This document shows, in pieces, positions 48,659 through 60,534 of a stretch of 64,000 nt of DNA (within the stretch, counting starts at the first letter, position 1; every line of letters starts with the position of its first letter). Position numbers and translations under genes: made by a program. This DNA is from Proteus myxofaciens ATCC 19692 (GTDB taxonomy: Bacteria; Pseudomonadota; Gammaproteobacteria; Enterobacterales; Enterobacteriaceae): positions 1 to 64,000 of the forward strand of contig NZ_LXEN01000154.1 of NCBI RefSeq assembly GCF_001654855.1, in the 5' to 3' direction. The notes beneath the pieces were generated by a model, which did no database searches, was not told the DNA's origin, and worked only from the letters and a program-made list of their open reading frames with translations.

Positions 48659-51046
48659 ATGAAATTCAGTGAACTTTGGTTACGTGAGTGGGTAAACCCA
48701 ACAATAAGTAGCGAAGAACTTTCAGAACAGCTGACTATGTCAGGCTTAGAAGTCGATGGTATTGACGCCGTCGCGGGTGAATTCCACGGTGTCTATATTG
48801 GTGAAGTCGTTGAATGTGGTCAACATCCTAATGCCGATAAACTACGTGTAACAAAAGTGAACGTAGGTGGTGACAGATTATTAGATATCGTTTGTGGTGC
48901 ACCAAATTGTCGCTTAGGTTTAAAAGTTGCAGTTGCAACCGTTGGTGCTGTTTTACCGGGTAATTTCAAAATTAAAGCGGCTAAATTACGTGGTGAACCT
49001 TCAGAAGGAATGCTGTGCTCATTTTCTGAATTAGCAATTTCAGAAAACCATGAAGGTATTATCGAATTGCCAGCTGATGCCCCTGTTGGCATGGATATTC
49101 GTGAATACCTAAAACTTGACGATAATGCAATTGAAATCAGCATTACACCAAATAGAGCGGATTGCTTAGGAATTATGGGGGTTGCTCGTGATATCGCGGT
49201 GATTAATAAAATGGAATGTCAAGTTCCAGATATGTCACCCGTTGCTGCTACATCTAATGCAACATTCCCTGTACGTGTTGAAGCACCACAAGCTTGTCCT
49301 CGTTATTTAGGTCGTGTTTTCACCAATGTTAATGTCAAAGCGAAAACACCATTATGGATGCAAGAAAAACTGCGTCGTGGTGGTATTCGCTCTATTGATC
49401 CTATTGTTGATATAACCAACTTCATTTTATTAGAAATGGGGCAACCTCTTCATGCATTCGACCTTGATCATGTTGAAGGTTCTGTTGTTGTTCGCATGGG
49501 TAAAGAGGGTGAAAAATTAACATTACTTGATGGCAATGAAATTACATTAAAAGATGACGTTTTAGTTATTGCTGATGAAAAACATGCATTAGGTATGGCA
49601 GGTATTTTTGGTGGTGAGTCATCTGGTGTTAACGAAGAAACGAAAAATGTTTTCTTAGAAAGCGCATTTTTCTCACCGTTAGCCATTACAGGACGTGCTC
49701 GTCGTTATGGATTACATACAGACGCTTCACATCGTTTTGAGCGTGGTGTCGATTCTGAGCTCCAATATAAGGCAATGGCACGTGCAACTCAGCTTCTGCT
49801 TGAGATTTGTGGTGGTGAAGTGGGTGAAATTATCGATGTTACAGATAAATCTCAATTACCAAATATTGCACCTATTAAATTAACGCGCAAAAAATTGGAT
49901 CGCTTATTAGGTCATGTTATCGATGATGCGCAAGTTCAAGACTCTTTAACTCGTTTAGGCTTCGCTGTAACAGTTGAAAATGATGGCTGGTTAGCGACAG
50001 TGCCTTCATGGCGTTTTGATGTACAAATCGAAGAAGATTTGATTGAAGAAGTGGCTCGCATCTACGGTTATAACAATATTCCAGATGTGCCATTACGTGC
50101 TGATTTAGTGATGACTCATCATCGTGAGGCTAATTTATCATTAAAACGCGTGAAAACGATGTTAGTGGATAATGGCTTCCAAGAAGCAATCACGTATAGC
50201 TTTGTTGATCCAAAAGTACAGCGTTTACTGCATCCAAATGAAGATGCATTAATTCTTCCTAATCCAATTTCAGCTGATATGTCGGCGATGCGTTTGTCAT
50301 TATTGACCGGATTATTAACAACAGTTGTTTATAATCAAAACCGCCAACAGCCTCGAGTTCGGTTATTTGAAGCGGGTCTGCGTTTTGTTCCTGATAATCA
50401 AGCAGAATATGGAATACGCCAAGAACTTATGTTATCAGGCGTCATTGCAGGCAATCGTTATGAAGAACATTGGAATTTAGAGAAGCAAACTGTTGATTTC
50501 TTTGATTTGAAAGGTAATATTGAATCAATTCTGGAATTGACAGGCCAGCTAGATCAAATTACATTTAAACAAGCCAACAATCCTGCGCTTCATCCGGGAC
50601 AAAGTGCTGAGATTTATCTGAGAAATGAATATATTGGCTGTGTTGGTGTTGTTCATCCAGAGCTTGAACGTAAACTTGATTTAAACGGCCGTACGGTAGT
50701 ATTCGAATTACGTTGGGACGCTATTGCTAATCGTACTTTACCACAAGCAAAAGCTGTTTCTCGTTTTCCTTCGAATCGTAGAGATATCGCTGTAGTTGTT
50801 CCGAATGATGTGGCTGCAGAAGATATTTTAGCTGAATGTAAGAAAGTTGGCGGAAATCAAATAGTTGGCATAAACTTATTTGACGTGTATTGTGGTAAGG
50901 GAGTAGCAGAGGGCTATAAAAGCCTCGCTATTAGCTTAATCTTGCAGGATATCGAGCATACTCTGGAAGAAGATGAGATTGCTGCAACAGTTAATACCTG
51001 TGTGACAGCATTGAAACAGCGATTCCAAGCATCCTTGAGGGACTAG
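48659..51046 (+). CDS. pheT: Phenylalanyl-tRNA synthetase beta subunit
   Basis: A 795-residue subunit. An N-terminal tRNA-binding OB domain (about 40-150; [20 protein letters not shown]), B3/B4 editing domain ([10 protein letters not shown] region), B5, the inactive class II-like core, and the C-terminal ferredoxin-like anticodon-binding domain ([15 protein letters not shown]). It binds and proofreads mischarged Tyr-tRNA-Phe. Starts 14 bases after pheS, and ihfA follows after four bases. Confidence 0.97.
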   Translation: MKFSELWLREWVNPTISSEELSEQLTMSGLEVDGIDAVAGEFHGVYIGEVVECGQHPNADKLRVTKVNVGGDRLLDIVCGAPNCRLGLKVAVATVGAVLPGNFKIKAAKLRGEPSEGMLCSFSELAISENHEGIIELPADAPVGMDIREYLKLDDNAIEISITPNRADCLGIMGVARDIAVINKMECQVPDMSPVAATSNATFPVRVEAPQACPRYLGRVFTNVNVKAKTPLWMQEKLRRGGIRSIDPIVDITNFILLEMGQPLHAFDLDHVEGSVVVRMGKEGEKLTLLDGNEITLKDDVLVIADEKHALGMAGIFGGESSGVNEETKNVFLESAFFSPLAITGRARRYGLHTDASHRFERGVDSELQYKAMARATQLLLEICGGEVGEIIDVTDKSQLPNIAPIKLTRKKLDRLLGHVIDDAQVQDSLTRLGFAVTVENDGWLATVPSWRFDVQIEEDLIEEVARIYGYNNIPDVPLRADLVMTHHREANLSLKRVKTMLVDNGFQEAITYSFVDPKVQRLLHPNEDALILPNPISADMSAMRLSLLTGLLTTVVYNQNRQQPRVRLFEAGLRFVPDNQAEYGIRQELMLSGVIAGNRYEEHWNLEKQTVDFFDLKGNIESILELTGQLDQITFKQANNPALHPGQSAEIYLRNEYIGCVGVVHPELERKLDLNGRTVVFELRWDAIANRTLPQAKAVSRFPSNRRDIAVVVPNDVAAEDILAECKKVGGNQIVGINLFDVYCGKGVAEGYKSLAISLILQDIEHTLEEDEIAATVNTCVTALKQRFQASLRD

Positions 51047-51050
51047 ACCT

Positions 51051-51347
51051 ATGGCGCTTACAAAAGCTGAAATGGCAGAAAATTTGTTTGAAAAACTTGG
51101 TGTTAGCAAACGCGATGCAAAAGACCTTGTAGAAGCCTTTTTTGAGGAAGTGCGTCGTTCTCTTGAAAATGGGGAACAGGTGAAGCTGTCTGGATTCGGA
51201 AACTTTGACCTGCGTGATAAAAATCAGCGCCCAGGTCGTAACCCGAAAACAGGGGAAGATATTCCTATTACAGCTCGTCGTGTTGTTACATTCCGCCCTG
51301 GACAAAAATTAAAGAGTCGGGTAGAGAGCGCAACACCTAAAGAATAG
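51051..51347 (+). CDS. ihfA: Integration host factor alpha subunit
   Basis: A 98-residue HU/IHF-fold protein: [40 protein letters not shown] with the DNA-intercalating Pro in [11 protein letters not shown], and [12 protein letters not shown]. It bends DNA as a heterodimer with IhfB. It is tightly placed after pheT, and probably also has an internal promoter as in E. coli. A strong terminator follows. Confidence 0.97.
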   Translation: MALTKAEMAENLFEKLGVSKRDAKDLVEAFFEEVRRSLENGEQVKLSGFGNFDLRDKNQRPGRNPKTGEDIPITARRVVTFRPGQKLKSRVESATPKE

Positions 51348-51362
51348 TATTATATAACACCC

Positions 51363-51393
51363 AAAACGGCTTTCTTTAGAAAGCCGTTTTTTT
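51363..51393 (+). terminator. Terminator after ihfA
   Basis: A 12-bp stem around AACGGCTTTC/GAAAGCCGTT with a 4-base loop and a T run closes the operon. Confidence 0.92.
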
Positions 51394-51625
51394 ATCTTTA
51401 AAGTAAGTAGCATTATTTCATTCATATAATGTGTATAAATAGATGATGTTATAAATAGGCATTGTGTTATTAAGAATATTATTCCTTTATTTCTTTTTTC
51501 CTTTTTATTGCTGATATAAAATACGGAATATTGATTATTTAGTAATCAATAAATTGATGGTTAATTATCTTATAGTGGTTTTATATTGGTGTGATAAAAG
51601 AGATAGTTTACTAATAAGGAAATAA

Positions 51626-52636
51626 ATGAATAACAATAATCAAAACCTACTTATTCAACTTCAAAAGAAGCAATATATTAGCGATAAAAAAAAATTACTT
51701 TTGATGATGTTAATATTATGTTTACTCTTTGTTTTATCTCTTTCAGCAGGAGAAATCTGGCTTTTTCCTAATAAATGGTTGACAGAAGAAGCAACATTAT
51801 TTGTGTGGCAAATCCGCTTTCCAAGAGTGCTTGCTGTTATGATTGTCGGTGCTAGTTTGGCAATCTCTGGTGCTATCATGCAAGCCTTATTTGAAAACCC
51901 CCTAGCAGAACCTGGATTATTAGGCGTGAGTAGTGGTGCAGGGGTTTGTGTTGTTTTATTGATGACCTTAAATATTAATGCAACGTATTGGCTTATATGT
52001 ATGAGCGCAATACTCGGGGCATTAATGATAACGCTGTTATTACTCTTTTTTGTAAAAATAAGAAATTTTTCCAATGCTCAATTATTATTAATTGGTGTTT
52101 CTTTGGGGATTATCGCCAGTGCGTTAATGACGTGGCTTGTTTATTTTAGTTCAGCACTGGATTTAAGGCAGTTAATGTATTGGTTAATGGGAAGCTTTAG
52201 CGGTATTGATTGGCGTCAAAAATCACTATTTTTTGCACTTATTCCACTTATCTTTATTCTTATTTGGCAAGCAGATATCCTTAATTCTTTATCGTTAGGA
52301 GCATTTAGCGCTAAGCAATTAGGTGTATCTATTAACCTATGGCGAAATAGATTTATATTAGCTATTGGGTTACTCATTGGTCTAAGTGTTGCGCTATCCG
52401 GTGCAATTAGTTTTATCGGATTAATTGTGCCACATTTATTACGATTATGCGGTATTACTCATTATAAAATGTTGTTGCCTGCCTGTGCTATTGCTGGTGG
52501 TAGTTTATTAATGCTTGCCGATCTCTTATCTCGCTTACTCTTAAATGGTGCAGAAATACCTATTGGTGTTATTACTGCAACTATTGGTGCACCGTTATTT
52601 ATTTGGCTATTAGCCACAAAAGGATCAGGGCGCTAA
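51626..52636 (+). CDS. btuC: Vitamin B12 ABC permease BtuC
   Basis: A 336-residue FecCD-family permease with about ten membrane segments: FVWQIRFPRVLAVMIVGASL, ENPLAEPGLLGVSSGAG, and the coupling-helix region and SFIGLIVPHLLRL. It imports cobalamin from the binding protein BtuF. It follows ihfA as in E. coli. AATAAGGA precedes the ATG. Confidence 0.93.
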   Translation: MNNNNQNLLIQLQKKQYISDKKKLLLMMLILCLLFVLSLSAGEIWLFPNKWLTEEATLFVWQIRFPRVLAVMIVGASLAISGAIMQALFENPLAEPGLLGVSSGAGVCVVLLMTLNINATYWLICMSAILGALMITLLLLFFVKIRNFSNAQLLLIGVSLGIIASALMTWLVYFSSALDLRQLMYWLMGSFSGIDWRQKSLFFALIPLIFILIWQADILNSLSLGAFSAKQLGVSINLWRNRFILAIGLLIGLSVALSGAISFIGLIVPHLLRLCGITHYKMLLPACAIAGGSLLMLADLLSRLLLNGAEIPIGVITATIGAPLFIWLLATKGSGR

Positions 52637-52640
52637 TTCT

Positions 52641-53390
52641 ATGAGCTTATTGAGATTAAATAATGTCAGCGTAAAAAAAAGGTTATATGCCTTTTCTGAA
52701 GAGATCCATTATGGTGAGCGTATACATATTATTGGTGCTAATGGCGCAGGAAAAAGTACTTTATTAATGGCAATATCTGGCGATCTGAGATTTGATGGAG
52801 ATATCGTTCTAAACGGAATTTCTATAAAACACTATAAATATCGCGATCTTTCTAGAATGCAAAGCATTGTTGTACAACAAATAAATGCTTTGCCATTTAT
52901 GCCTGTATTTCAATATCTCTTGTTATATCACTCGCTATCAGCAATGAATAACATACGATTGAATGAACTTTTAAAAGACTTTCAAGTCGATAATTTATTA
53001 ACTAAAAATGTTCAGCATTTATCTGGTGGTGAATGGCAACGGGTAAGAATTGTTGCCGCATTAATACAAGTATGGTCAAGCGATCAATTGAATGGAAAAT
53101 TACTCCTACTTGATGAACCAACAAATAATCTCGATATCGTTCAATTGGCAATATTAGATAAATGGCTTGATAAATTTTGCCAGCAAGGGGGGGCTGTTAT
53201 CATGAGCACTCATGATTTACATCATTCCTATATAAAAGCGCATAAAATTTGGCTAATGTTAGAGGGAAAATTAATCAATTCGGGTTCATCTACGTTTTTA
53301 TTAAATGAAAATTTATTATCATTGATATTTAATGCTAAAATCAGATGCATCAAGAGTAGTAAAAGTATTAATTGGCATGTTTTTACTTAA
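52641..53390 (+). CDS. btuD: Vitamin B12 ABC ATPase BtuD
   Basis: A 249-residue ATPase with Walker A GANGAGKST, signature LSGGEWQRVRIVAAL, Walker B LLLLDEPTNNLD and the switch His in STHDLHH. It starts four bases after btuC. The btuE gene that lies between them in E. coli is absent here. It powers BtuC. Confidence 0.93.
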   Translation: MSLLRLNNVSVKKRLYAFSEEIHYGERIHIIGANGAGKSTLLMAISGDLRFDGDIVLNGISIKHYKYRDLSRMQSIVVQQINALPFMPVFQYLLLYHSLSAMNNIRLNELLKDFQVDNLLTKNVQHLSGGEWQRVRIVAALIQVWSSDQLNGKLLLLDEPTNNLDIVQLAILDKWLDKFCQQGGAVIMSTHDLHHSYIKAHKIWLMLEGKLINSGSSTFLLNENLLSLIFNAKIRCIKSSKSINWHVFT

Positions 53391-53433
53391 TCAAAGTAAT
53401 TTGAATAGAACCGTAAAGTATTATTAAGTCTTA

Positions 53434-53450
53434 TTTAAGACTTTCTTAAT
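53434..53450 (+). promoter_or_regulatory. PmrA/RppA-type box of the arn operon
   Basis: TTTAAG-ACTTT-CTTAAT fits the PmrA half-site pattern YTTAAK-N5-YTTAAK. A TATAAT -10 lies at 53482-53487, with a weak -35 between, as expected for an activated promoter. In P. mirabilis the RppA/RppB system is reported to control the arn genes, so RppA is the likely binder. Confidence 0.72.
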
Positions 53451-53523
53451 AAGAACGGGTGCTGAAAAACAGCAAATTGTATATAATTCTTTTTTATTCA
53501 TTCATTAATTAGGCTACATTTTT

Positions 53524-54669
53524 ATGAGTCATTTTCTTCCATTTTCTCGCCCTGCAATTGGGAATGAAGAGATAAAAGCAGTTGAAGGTGTTTTGCGTTC
53601 AGGTTGGATAACAACAGGCCCTCAGAATCATCAGCTAGAGCAGGACTTCTGTGAGAAATTTGGCAGTAAACATGCTATTGCGGTTTGCTCTGCTACCGCA
53701 GGCATGCACGTTGTTCTTATGGCAATGGGAATTGGGCCTGATGATGAAGTGATTACTCCATCTCAAACGTGGGTTTCTACTATTAATATCATCACATTGC
53801 TAGGTGCTGAACCTGTTATGATTGATGTTGATCGTAATACATTAATGATAAGTGCTGAGGATGTGAAAAAAGCTATTACACCAAGAACTAAAGCGATTAT
53901 TCCTGTCCATTATGCAGGTGCGCCTTGTGATCTTGATGCATTAAGAGCGATAGCTGATGAAGCAGGTATTCCTCTTATTGAAGATGCGGCTCATGCAATT
54001 GGTACTCGCTATAAAGATGAATGGATTGGCGAAAAAGGGACCTCTATTTTTTCTTTTCATGCAATTAAAAATGTAACTTGTGCTGAAGGTGGTCTTGTTG
54101 TTACTGATAACGATGAGTTAGCCAATAGAGTACGTTGTTTAAAATTCCACGGTTTAGGTGTTGATGCATTTGATCGCCAAATTCAAGGACGTAAGCCACA
54201 AGCTGAAGTTGTTGAGCCTGGCTATAAATACAATTTATCTGATATCCATGCTGCTATTGCGGTTGTACAATTAAGTCGTTTGGATGAGATGAATGCGAAA
54301 CGAGCAGAATTAGTTGCTCTTTATCGCGAAAAATTAAAAGATTCTCCATTAGAAATGCTAAGTGTTCCTGATTATTCACATTTACATGCAAATCACCTTT
54401 TTATGGTAAGAGTTGATGAAAAAGCATGTGGGATTGATCGTGATACTTTTATGGAGAAATTAAAACAAAAAGATATTGGTACCGGTCTTCACTTCCGTGC
54501 CGCGCACACACAAAAATATTATCGTGAGCGTTATCCATCCTTATCCCTTCCTCAATCAGAATGGAACTCTGCAACGTTATGCTCGCTGCCTTTGTTTCCT
54601 GATATGAGTAATGATGATGTTATTCGCGTTGTAGATGCGATCAATGAAATTCTTTCGGAGCATATCTAG
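53524..54669 (+). CDS. arnB: UDP-Ara4O aminotransferase ArnB
   Basis: A 381-residue PLP aminotransferase that converts UDP-4-keto-pentose to UDP-L-Ara4N. The lysine that binds PLP lies in [15 protein letters not shown] (about residue 182), and [13 protein letters not shown] and EDAAHAIGT are family landmarks. First gene of the seven-gene arn operon for 4-amino-4-deoxy-L-arabinose addition to lipid A, giving polymyxin resistance. Its stop overlaps the arnC start by one base. Confidence 0.96.
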   Translation: MSHFLPFSRPAIGNEEIKAVEGVLRSGWITTGPQNHQLEQDFCEKFGSKHAIAVCSATAGMHVVLMAMGIGPDDEVITPSQTWVSTINIITLLGAEPVMIDVDRNTLMISAEDVKKAITPRTKAIIPVHYAGAPCDLDALRAIADEAGIPLIEDAAHAIGTRYKDEWIGEKGTSIFSFHAIKNVTCAEGGLVVTDNDELANRVRCLKFHGLGVDAFDRQIQGRKPQAEVVEPGYKYNLSDIHAAIAVVQLSRLDEMNAKRAELVALYREKLKDSPLEMLSVPDYSHLHANHLFMVRVDEKACGIDRDTFMEKLKQKDIGTGLHFRAAHTQKYYRERYPSLSLPQSEWNSATLCSLPLFPDMSNDDVIRVVDAINEILSEHI

Positions 54670-55649
54670 TGTCGACATTTGATAAAATCAACAAAGTTTC
54701 TGTTGTTATTCCTGTTTATAATGAAGAGGAAAGTCTTCCTATTCTTTTAGAACGCACGATAAAAAGTTGCAAACAGTTAGAACAAGAGTATGAACTAATC
54801 CTTGTTGATGACGGTAGTAGCGATAATTCAGCAAAAATGCTGGTAGAAGCCGCTGAAATTGAAGATAACCATGTTATCGCTATTATTTTAAATCGTAATT
54901 ATGGGCAACATTCGGCTATTATGGCTGGATTTAATCAAGCAGAAGGTGATCTTGTGATTACACTCGATGCTGATTTACAAAATCCACCAGAAGAGATTCC
55001 TCGCTTAGTGAAAACAGCAGAAGAGGGATATGATGTAGTTGGAACTCGTCGCCGTAATCGCCAAGATTCCTGGTTTCGTAAAACTGCCTCAAAAATGATT
55101 AACGCGATGATCACCAAAGCGACAGGTCGTTCAATGGGCGATTATGGCTGTATGCTAAGAGCTTATCGTCGTCATATCGTTGATGCGATGCTGCAATGTC
55201 ATGAGCGCAGTACATTTATACCTATTCTTGCCAATACCTTTGCTCGTCGTACTATCGAAATTGAAGTTGCCCATGCAGAACGTGAATATGGTGACTCCAA
55301 ATATAGCTTCTTAAAGCTAATTAACTTGATGTATGACTTATTGACTTGCTTGACTACTGCGCCTTTACGTTTATTAAGCGTGGTAGGTAGTGTGGTTGCT
55401 ATTGCCGGATTTTTATTAGCTGTTTTATTGATCGTACTACGTCTTATTTTTGGTGCGATGTGGGCAGCAGAAGGCGTATTCACACTCTTTGCTATCTTAT
55501 TTATGTTTATCGGTGCGCAGTTCGTTGCAATGGGCCTATTAGGTGAATATATAGGCCGAATTTATAATGATGTAAGAGCGCGTCCTCGGTATTTTATCCA
55601 AAAAGTGGTTGGTGTTAAAAAACCCAACGAAAATCAGGAAAAAAACTAA
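54669..55649 (+). CDS. arnC: Undecaprenyl-phosphate Ara4FN transferase ArnC
   Basis: A 326-residue GT2 glycosyltransferase: [31 protein letters not shown], the DXD-type [14 protein letters not shown] and two C-terminal membrane segments. It transfers Ara4-formyl-N to undecaprenyl phosphate at the inner membrane. It uses a GTG start that shares a base with the arnB stop; its own stop overlaps arnA. Confidence 0.96.
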   Translation: MSTFDKINKVSVVIPVYNEEESLPILLERTIKSCKQLEQEYELILVDDGSSDNSAKMLVEAAEIEDNHVIAIILNRNYGQHSAIMAGFNQAEGDLVITLDADLQNPPEEIPRLVKTAEEGYDVVGTRRRNRQDSWFRKTASKMINAMITKATGRSMGDYGCMLRAYRRHIVDAMLQCHERSTFIPILANTFARRTIEIEVAHAEREYGDSKYSFLKLINLMYDLLTCLTTAPLRLLSVVGSVVAIAGFLLAVLLIVLRLIFGAMWAAEGVFTLFAILFMFIGAQFVAMGLLGEYIGRIYNDVRARPRYFIQKVVGVKKPNENQEKN

Positions 55650-57631
55650 TGAAAGCAATAGTATTTGCCTATCATGACATTGGCTGTGTCGGTTTAAAAG
55701 CACTTGAAAAAGCAGGCTATGATGTTCAAGCTGTATTTACTCATACTGACGATCCTAATGAAAATCATTTCTTCTCATCTGTAGCACGCGTTAGTGCGGA
55801 AATGGGGTTGACTGTATTTGCACCAGAAAACGTCAATCATCCTCTATGGATTGAGCGTATTCGTGAAATGAAGCCTGATGTTATTTTCTCTTTCTACTAT
55901 CGTAATATGTTAAGTGAAGAGATCCTGAATTTAGCACCTAAAGGTGCATTCAATTTACACGGCTCTTTATTACCAAAATATCGTGGTCGTGCGCCAATTA
56001 ATTGGGCGATTGTGAATGGTGAAGCACAAACAGGTGTCACCTTACATAAAATGACTGCAAAAGCAGATGCAGGTGATATTGTTGCTCAAGAAAAAGTAAC
56101 AATTGAAGATAACGATACTTCTCTTATTTTACATGAAAAAGTCAGAGAAGCGGCAAGAACTCTTCTTGATAATACATTACCGCATATTGCTTCAGGACAT
56201 TATTCAACAACAGCCCAAGATGAAAGCCAAGCGACTTACTTTGGTCGCCGTCGTGCTGAAGATGGTTTAATTGATTGGAATGCAGATGCTAAATCTGTTC
56301 ACAATTTAGTTCGCGCTGTGACAGAACCGTATCCAGGTGCATTTACTTTCTTAGGTGAGCGTAAGATGACTATCTGGCGTTCACGTCCTGTTGCTGATAA
56401 CCAAGGTAAACGCCCTGGTACTGTAATTTCAACTGAGCCTTTAGTGATTGCATGTGCACAGGGTGCGATTGAAGTTGTAACGGGTCAAAGCGAAAACGGT
56501 TTATATGTTCAAGGTAGTCGCTTAGCGACTGAAATGGGCATTGTGACTGATGTTCGTGTAGGGCCTAAAGCAACAGCACAAGTAAAACGCCGTCAACGCG
56601 TATTAATCTTAGGTGTGAATGGTTTTATCGGTAACCACTTAACAGAACGTCTGTTAAAAGATGACAATTATGATATCTATGGTATGGATATCGGTTCTTC
56701 TGCTATCGAACGCTTTATTGGTAATCCTCGTTTCCACTTTATCGAAGGTGATGTAAGCATTCATACTGAATGGATTGAATACCACATTAAAAAATGTGAT
56801 GTCATTCTGCCATTAGTTGCCATTGCAACGCCGATTGAATATACCCGTAATCCATTACGCGTATTCGAATTAGACTTTGAAGAAAACTTAAAAATTGTTC
56901 GCTATTGTGTTAAATACAATAAACGTATTATTTTCCCATCCACATCAGAAGTTTACGGAATGTGTGATGATAAAGAATTCGACGAAGATAACTCACGTTT
57001 AATCGTTGGTCCAATCAACAAGCAACGTTGGATTTACTCTGTGTCTAAACAGCTATTAGACAGAGTAATCTGGGCTTATGGCGCAAAAGAAGGCTTGAAA
57101 TTCACGTTATTCCGTCCATTTAACTGGATGGGACCACGTCTTGACAACTTAAATTCAGCTCGTATTGGTAGTTCACGTGCAATTACTCAGCTCATTCTTA
57201 ACTTAGTTGAAGGTTCACCAATTAAGCTGGTAGATGGTGGTGAGCAAAAACGTTGTTTCACAGATATTAATGACGGTATTGAAGCGTTATTCCGTATCAT
57301 TGAAAACCGTGATAATAAATGTGATGGACAGATCATCAATATTGGTAACCCAACTAACGAAGCAAGTATTCGTGAATTAGCAGAAATGTTATTAGATTGC
57401 TTTGAAAAACATGAGTTACGTGATCAATTCCCTCCATTTGCAGGCTTTAAGAAAATCGAAAGTAGCAGTTACTACGGTAAAGGTTACCAAGATGTTGAAC
57501 ACCGCAAGCCAAGTATTAAAAATGCAGAGCGTTTATTAGATTGGAAACCAACCATCGAAACACGTCAAACTGTAGAAGAAACATTAGATTTCTTCTTACG
57601 TGGTGCAGTTGAAGAGTTAGGTAACAAATAA
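55649..57631 (+). CDS. arnA: Bifunctional ArnA (UDP-GlcA decarboxylase / Ara4N formyltransferase)
   Basis: A 660-residue two-domain enzyme. The N-terminal formyltransferase (about 1-300) has [20 protein letters not shown] with the catalytic His; the C-terminal NAD-dependent decarboxylating dehydrogenase (about 315-660) has [15 protein letters not shown] and the STSEVYG catalytic segment. It catalyses steps before and after ArnB. TAATG overlaps couple it to both neighbours. Known also as PmrI. Confidence 0.97.
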   Translation: MKAIVFAYHDIGCVGLKALEKAGYDVQAVFTHTDDPNENHFFSSVARVSAEMGLTVFAPENVNHPLWIERIREMKPDVIFSFYYRNMLSEEILNLAPKGAFNLHGSLLPKYRGRAPINWAIVNGEAQTGVTLHKMTAKADAGDIVAQEKVTIEDNDTSLILHEKVREAARTLLDNTLPHIASGHYSTTAQDESQATYFGRRRAEDGLIDWNADAKSVHNLVRAVTEPYPGAFTFLGERKMTIWRSRPVADNQGKRPGTVISTEPLVIACAQGAIEVVTGQSENGLYVQGSRLATEMGIVTDVRVGPKATAQVKRRQRVLILGVNGFIGNHLTERLLKDDNYDIYGMDIGSSAIERFIGNPRFHFIEGDVSIHTEWIEYHIKKCDVILPLVAIATPIEYTRNPLRVFELDFEENLKIVRYCVKYNKRIIFPSTSEVYGMCDDKEFDEDNSRLIVGPINKQRWIYSVSKQLLDRVIWAYGAKEGLKFTLFRPFNWMGPRLDNLNSARIGSSRAITQLILNLVEGSPIKLVDGGEQKRCFTDINDGIEALFRIIENRDNKCDGQIINIGNPTNEASIRELAEMLLDCFEKHELRDQFPPFAGFKKIESSSYYGKGYQDVEHRKPSIKNAERLLDWKPTIETRQTVEETLDFFLRGAVEELGNK

Positions 57632-58524
57632 TGAAGAAAGTTGGCTTGAGAGTCGATGTGGATACGTTTCAAGGTACTAAAGAAGGTATTCCACAATTGC
57701 TAGCTGTTTTTGCTAAGCATAACATTCAGGCCAGCTTTTTCTTCAGTGTCGGTCCAGATAATATGGGGCGTCATTTATGGCGCCTTTTAAGACCGAAATT
57801 TCTGTGGAAAATGCTGAGATCGAATGCAGCATCGCTCTATGGGTTAGATATTTTATTAGCTGGAACTGCATGGCCAGGTAAGAAAATCGCTCAACATTTA
57901 GGCTATTTGATAAAGCAAACCCAAGACGCAGGGCATGAAGTTGGATTACATTCATGGGATCATCAAGGCTGGCAAGCAAAAGTGGATCGTTGGTCAACAC
58001 AAGAATTAACGCAACAAGTTCAATTAGGTGTCGATGCACTAGAAAAAGCGTTAAGCCAACCTGTTAAATGTTCTGCTGTTGCAGGATGGCGGGCCAATGA
58101 GCGCGTAATCGCTATTAAAGAGAATTTTCATTTTGCTTATAACAGTGATTGTCGAGGGACTCATCCTTTCAGACCTGTTTTAGCAAATGGTTCTATCGGT
58201 ACGGTGCAAATTCCAGTAACATTACCCACTTATGATGAAGTCGTTGGAACTAAAGTAAAGGATGAAGATTTTAATCAATTTATTATTGATGAAATCAAAA
58301 AAGATTCAGGTGTACCTGTTTATACTATCCATACTGAAGTTGAAGGCATGTCAAAAGCCGCTCAATTTGAACAATTATTGGCAATGATTGCAGATGAAGG
58401 CATTGAATTTTGCCCGTTGAGCGATTTATTACCACAAGATTTAGAAACGCTTCCACTAGGTAAAGTTGTTGAATCTAACTTTCCTGGTCGAGAAGGCTGG
58501 TTAGGGTGCCAACAAGAGGTATAA
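57631..58524 (+). CDS. arnD: Deformylase ArnD
   Basis: A 297-residue NodB-like polysaccharide deacetylase: [13 protein letters not shown] (metal Asp), [13 protein letters not shown] (metal His residues) and [10 protein letters not shown] near the end. It removes the formyl group from undecaprenyl-P-Ara4FN so that Ara4N can be flipped. One-base overlap with arnA. Confidence 0.96.
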   Translation: MKKVGLRVDVDTFQGTKEGIPQLLAVFAKHNIQASFFFSVGPDNMGRHLWRLLRPKFLWKMLRSNAASLYGLDILLAGTAWPGKKIAQHLGYLIKQTQDAGHEVGLHSWDHQGWQAKVDRWSTQELTQQVQLGVDALEKALSQPVKCSAVAGWRANERVIAIKENFHFAYNSDCRGTHPFRPVLANGSIGTVQIPVTLPTYDEVVGTKVKDEDFNQFIIDEIKKDSGVPVYTIHTEVEGMSKAAQFEQLLAMIADEGIEFCPLSDLLPQDLETLPLGKVVESNFPGREGWLGCQQEV

Positions 58525-58531
58525 CGAAACT

Positions 58532-60193
58532 ATGTTAAATAACCGGGCGAGTAAAATCGGGGCCATACTCTTGGCTCTTTTTTTTGTTCTAACCTACTTA
58601 TTTCCATTGAACAGCCGGTTATTATGGCAACCTGATGAAACACGTTATGCGGAAATCAGTCGCGAAATGGTGGTTAGTGGCAACTGGATTGTTCCTCATA
58701 TGCTTGATATTCGCTATTTTGAAAAACCTGTTGCGGGTTATTGGATAAACAATATTAGCCAATTAATGTTTGGGCATACCAATTTCGCGGTTAGATTCGG
58801 TTCCGTTATTTCTATTTTATTAAGTACACTGCTCGTTTATTTATTAGCAAGAATGATGTGGCGTAATCGCCAGATTGCATTTGTTTCAAGCTTAATTTAT
58901 TTATCCATGTTTTTAGTGTTTAGCGTAGGCACATACAGTGTTCTTGACCCTATGTTAACACTTTGGATTACTGCAAGTATGGTCTGTTGTTTTTGGGCGC
59001 TTAAAGCAACGACGGTCAAATCACGGATTTTAGCGTGGTTAGCGCTTGGATTAGCCTGTGGTATGGCGTTTATGACGAAAGGTTTTTTAGCTTTAGCCAT
59101 ACCTGTTATTGTGATGATACCCATCACGCTTTACCAAAAACAATTTACACAAATGCTACTCTATGGCTTATTAGCAGTAATAAGTGCAGCACTAATCAGC
59201 CTGCCTTGGGTACTTGCTGTACATAGAGCAGAGCCTGATTATTGGCATTATTTCTTCTGGGTTGAACATATTCAGCGTTTTTCTGGTGATGATGCCCAAC
59301 ATAAGGCACCTTTTTGGTATTACATTCCTATCATTATTTTGGGTGTTATTCCATGGTTGGGATTATTACCCGGTGCATTAATAAATGCTTGGAAGAAAAA
59401 ACGTAAGCGCCCTGAGCTCTTTTTCCTTTTCTGCTGGTTTGTTGTGCCGTTTCTCTTTTTTAGTATCGCAAAAGGAAAATTGCCAACCTACATGTTGCCA
59501 TTTATGGCACCGCTTGCGATGTTAATGGCAAAATATGGTGTTGATAGTGCTCGTAAATTTAAAATGAGAGCATTAAAAATTAACGGCTATATTAATATTT
59601 TTATTGGTGTTGCTGCGGTTGTTGCATTACTTTTTATCCAATTAGTTTCTTCTAAACCTATTTACATGCCTTATGAATGGTCTAAATGGGTACTGGCGAT
59701 AGTTGCTTTCTCATTGTGGGGTATCATTGGCTATCTTTGTTCAACACTAAATGGTAAACATTGGCTATGGGCGGCGTCTTGCTCTTTAGGTATAAGTTTA
59801 TGCATTGGGCAAGCTATTCCGGGTAATAGTGTTGATGGCAAACTGCCACAAGAGTTTATTCGCCAAAATATAGATACTCTTAATGCTAGCCAATATATTG
59901 TTAGTAATAGTGTTGGATTAGGCGCTGGGCTTGCATGGGAATTACAACGTAGTGATATTTATCTTTATGAAAGAACGGGGGAATTAACTTATGGTGTTGA
60001 CTACCCTGATTCAAAAGATAGATTAATTACGAATGAGGATTTTACACAATGGTTAGAACAAGCCAGAAAAAAAGGCAATGTTTCTCTTGTGATAAGTTTT
60101 AAAGAACCCTCAAGATTAGCCCAATTTCCACGTCCTGAAGAGCTGGTAACAAATGGTCGAACAGCAATATTAACGTATGAGAAGCGTCAATAA
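58532..60193 (+). CDS. arnT: Lipid A Ara4N transferase ArnT
   Basis: A 553-residue GT83 membrane glycosyltransferase with about 12-13 membrane segments. LWQPDETRYAEISREM (catalytic Asp/Glu on the first periplasmic loop) and RYFEKPVAGYW are signature regions. It moves L-Ara4N from undecaprenyl phosphate to lipid A on the periplasmic face. Its stop overlaps the arnE start. Confidence 0.96.
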   Translation: MLNNRASKIGAILLALFFVLTYLFPLNSRLLWQPDETRYAEISREMVVSGNWIVPHMLDIRYFEKPVAGYWINNISQLMFGHTNFAVRFGSVISILLSTLLVYLLARMMWRNRQIAFVSSLIYLSMFLVFSVGTYSVLDPMLTLWITASMVCCFWALKATTVKSRILAWLALGLACGMAFMTKGFLALAIPVIVMIPITLYQKQFTQMLLYGLLAVISAALISLPWVLAVHRAEPDYWHYFFWVEHIQRFSGDDAQHKAPFWYYIPIIILGVIPWLGLLPGALINAWKKKRKRPELFFLFCWFVVPFLFFSIAKGKLPTYMLPFMAPLAMLMAKYGVDSARKFKMRALKINGYINIFIGVAAVVALLFIQLVSSKPIYMPYEWSKWVLAIVAFSLWGIIGYLCSTLNGKHWLWAASCSLGISLCIGQAIPGNSVDGKLPQEFIRQNIDTLNASQYIVSNSVGLGAGLAWELQRSDIYLYERTGELTYGVDYPDSKDRLITNEDFTQWLEQARKKGNVSLVISFKEPSRLAQFPRPEELVTNGRTAILTYEKRQ

Positions 60194-60534
60194 TGTCCTT
60201 TGTCCTATTGCTGATCGTTAGTTTATTAACCTGTATTGGTCAAGTCTGCCAAAAACAGGCGGTTGTCAGTTGGCAAAGTGGTGTAGCAACAAAAGCCAGA
60301 AAAACAATTTTCTGGCTAATTACCGCCATCGCTATGCTAGGTTTTGGTATGCTATTTTGGTTACGCTTACTGCAAATTTTGCCTTTAAGTATTGCTTATC
60401 CAATGTTAAGTGTGAACTTTATTGTTGTGACCCTTATTGGTCAATTTCTTTATAAAGAGCCTGTAAATAGTAAACATTGGATTGGTATTGGGTCTATTAT
60501 GCTAGGTATTTTCCTAATGAGTATGCAGTCATGA
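60193..60534 (+). CDS. arnE: Ara4N-lipid flippase subunit ArnE
   Basis: A 113-residue EamA/SMR-like four-helix membrane protein (LSIAYPMLSVNFIVVTLIGQ). With ArnF it flips undecaprenyl-P-Ara4N to the periplasmic face. Overlaps at both ends: TAATG with arnT and ATGA with arnF. Confidence 0.94.
   Translation: MSFVLLLIVSLLTCIGQVCQKQAVVSWQSGVATKARKTIFWLITAIAMLGFGMLFWLRLLQILPLSIAYPMLSVNFIVVTLIGQFLYKEPVNSKHWIGIGSIMLGIFLMSMQS

Noticed and set aside
53391-53523. PhoP box in the arn promoter
   Set aside because: No pair of GTTTA half-sites with five-base spacing; the PmrA-type pattern fits instead.
60477-60530. Longer N-terminus for ArnF
   Set aside because: It lies entirely in arnE; the overlapping ATGA at 60531 gives the family-typical start.
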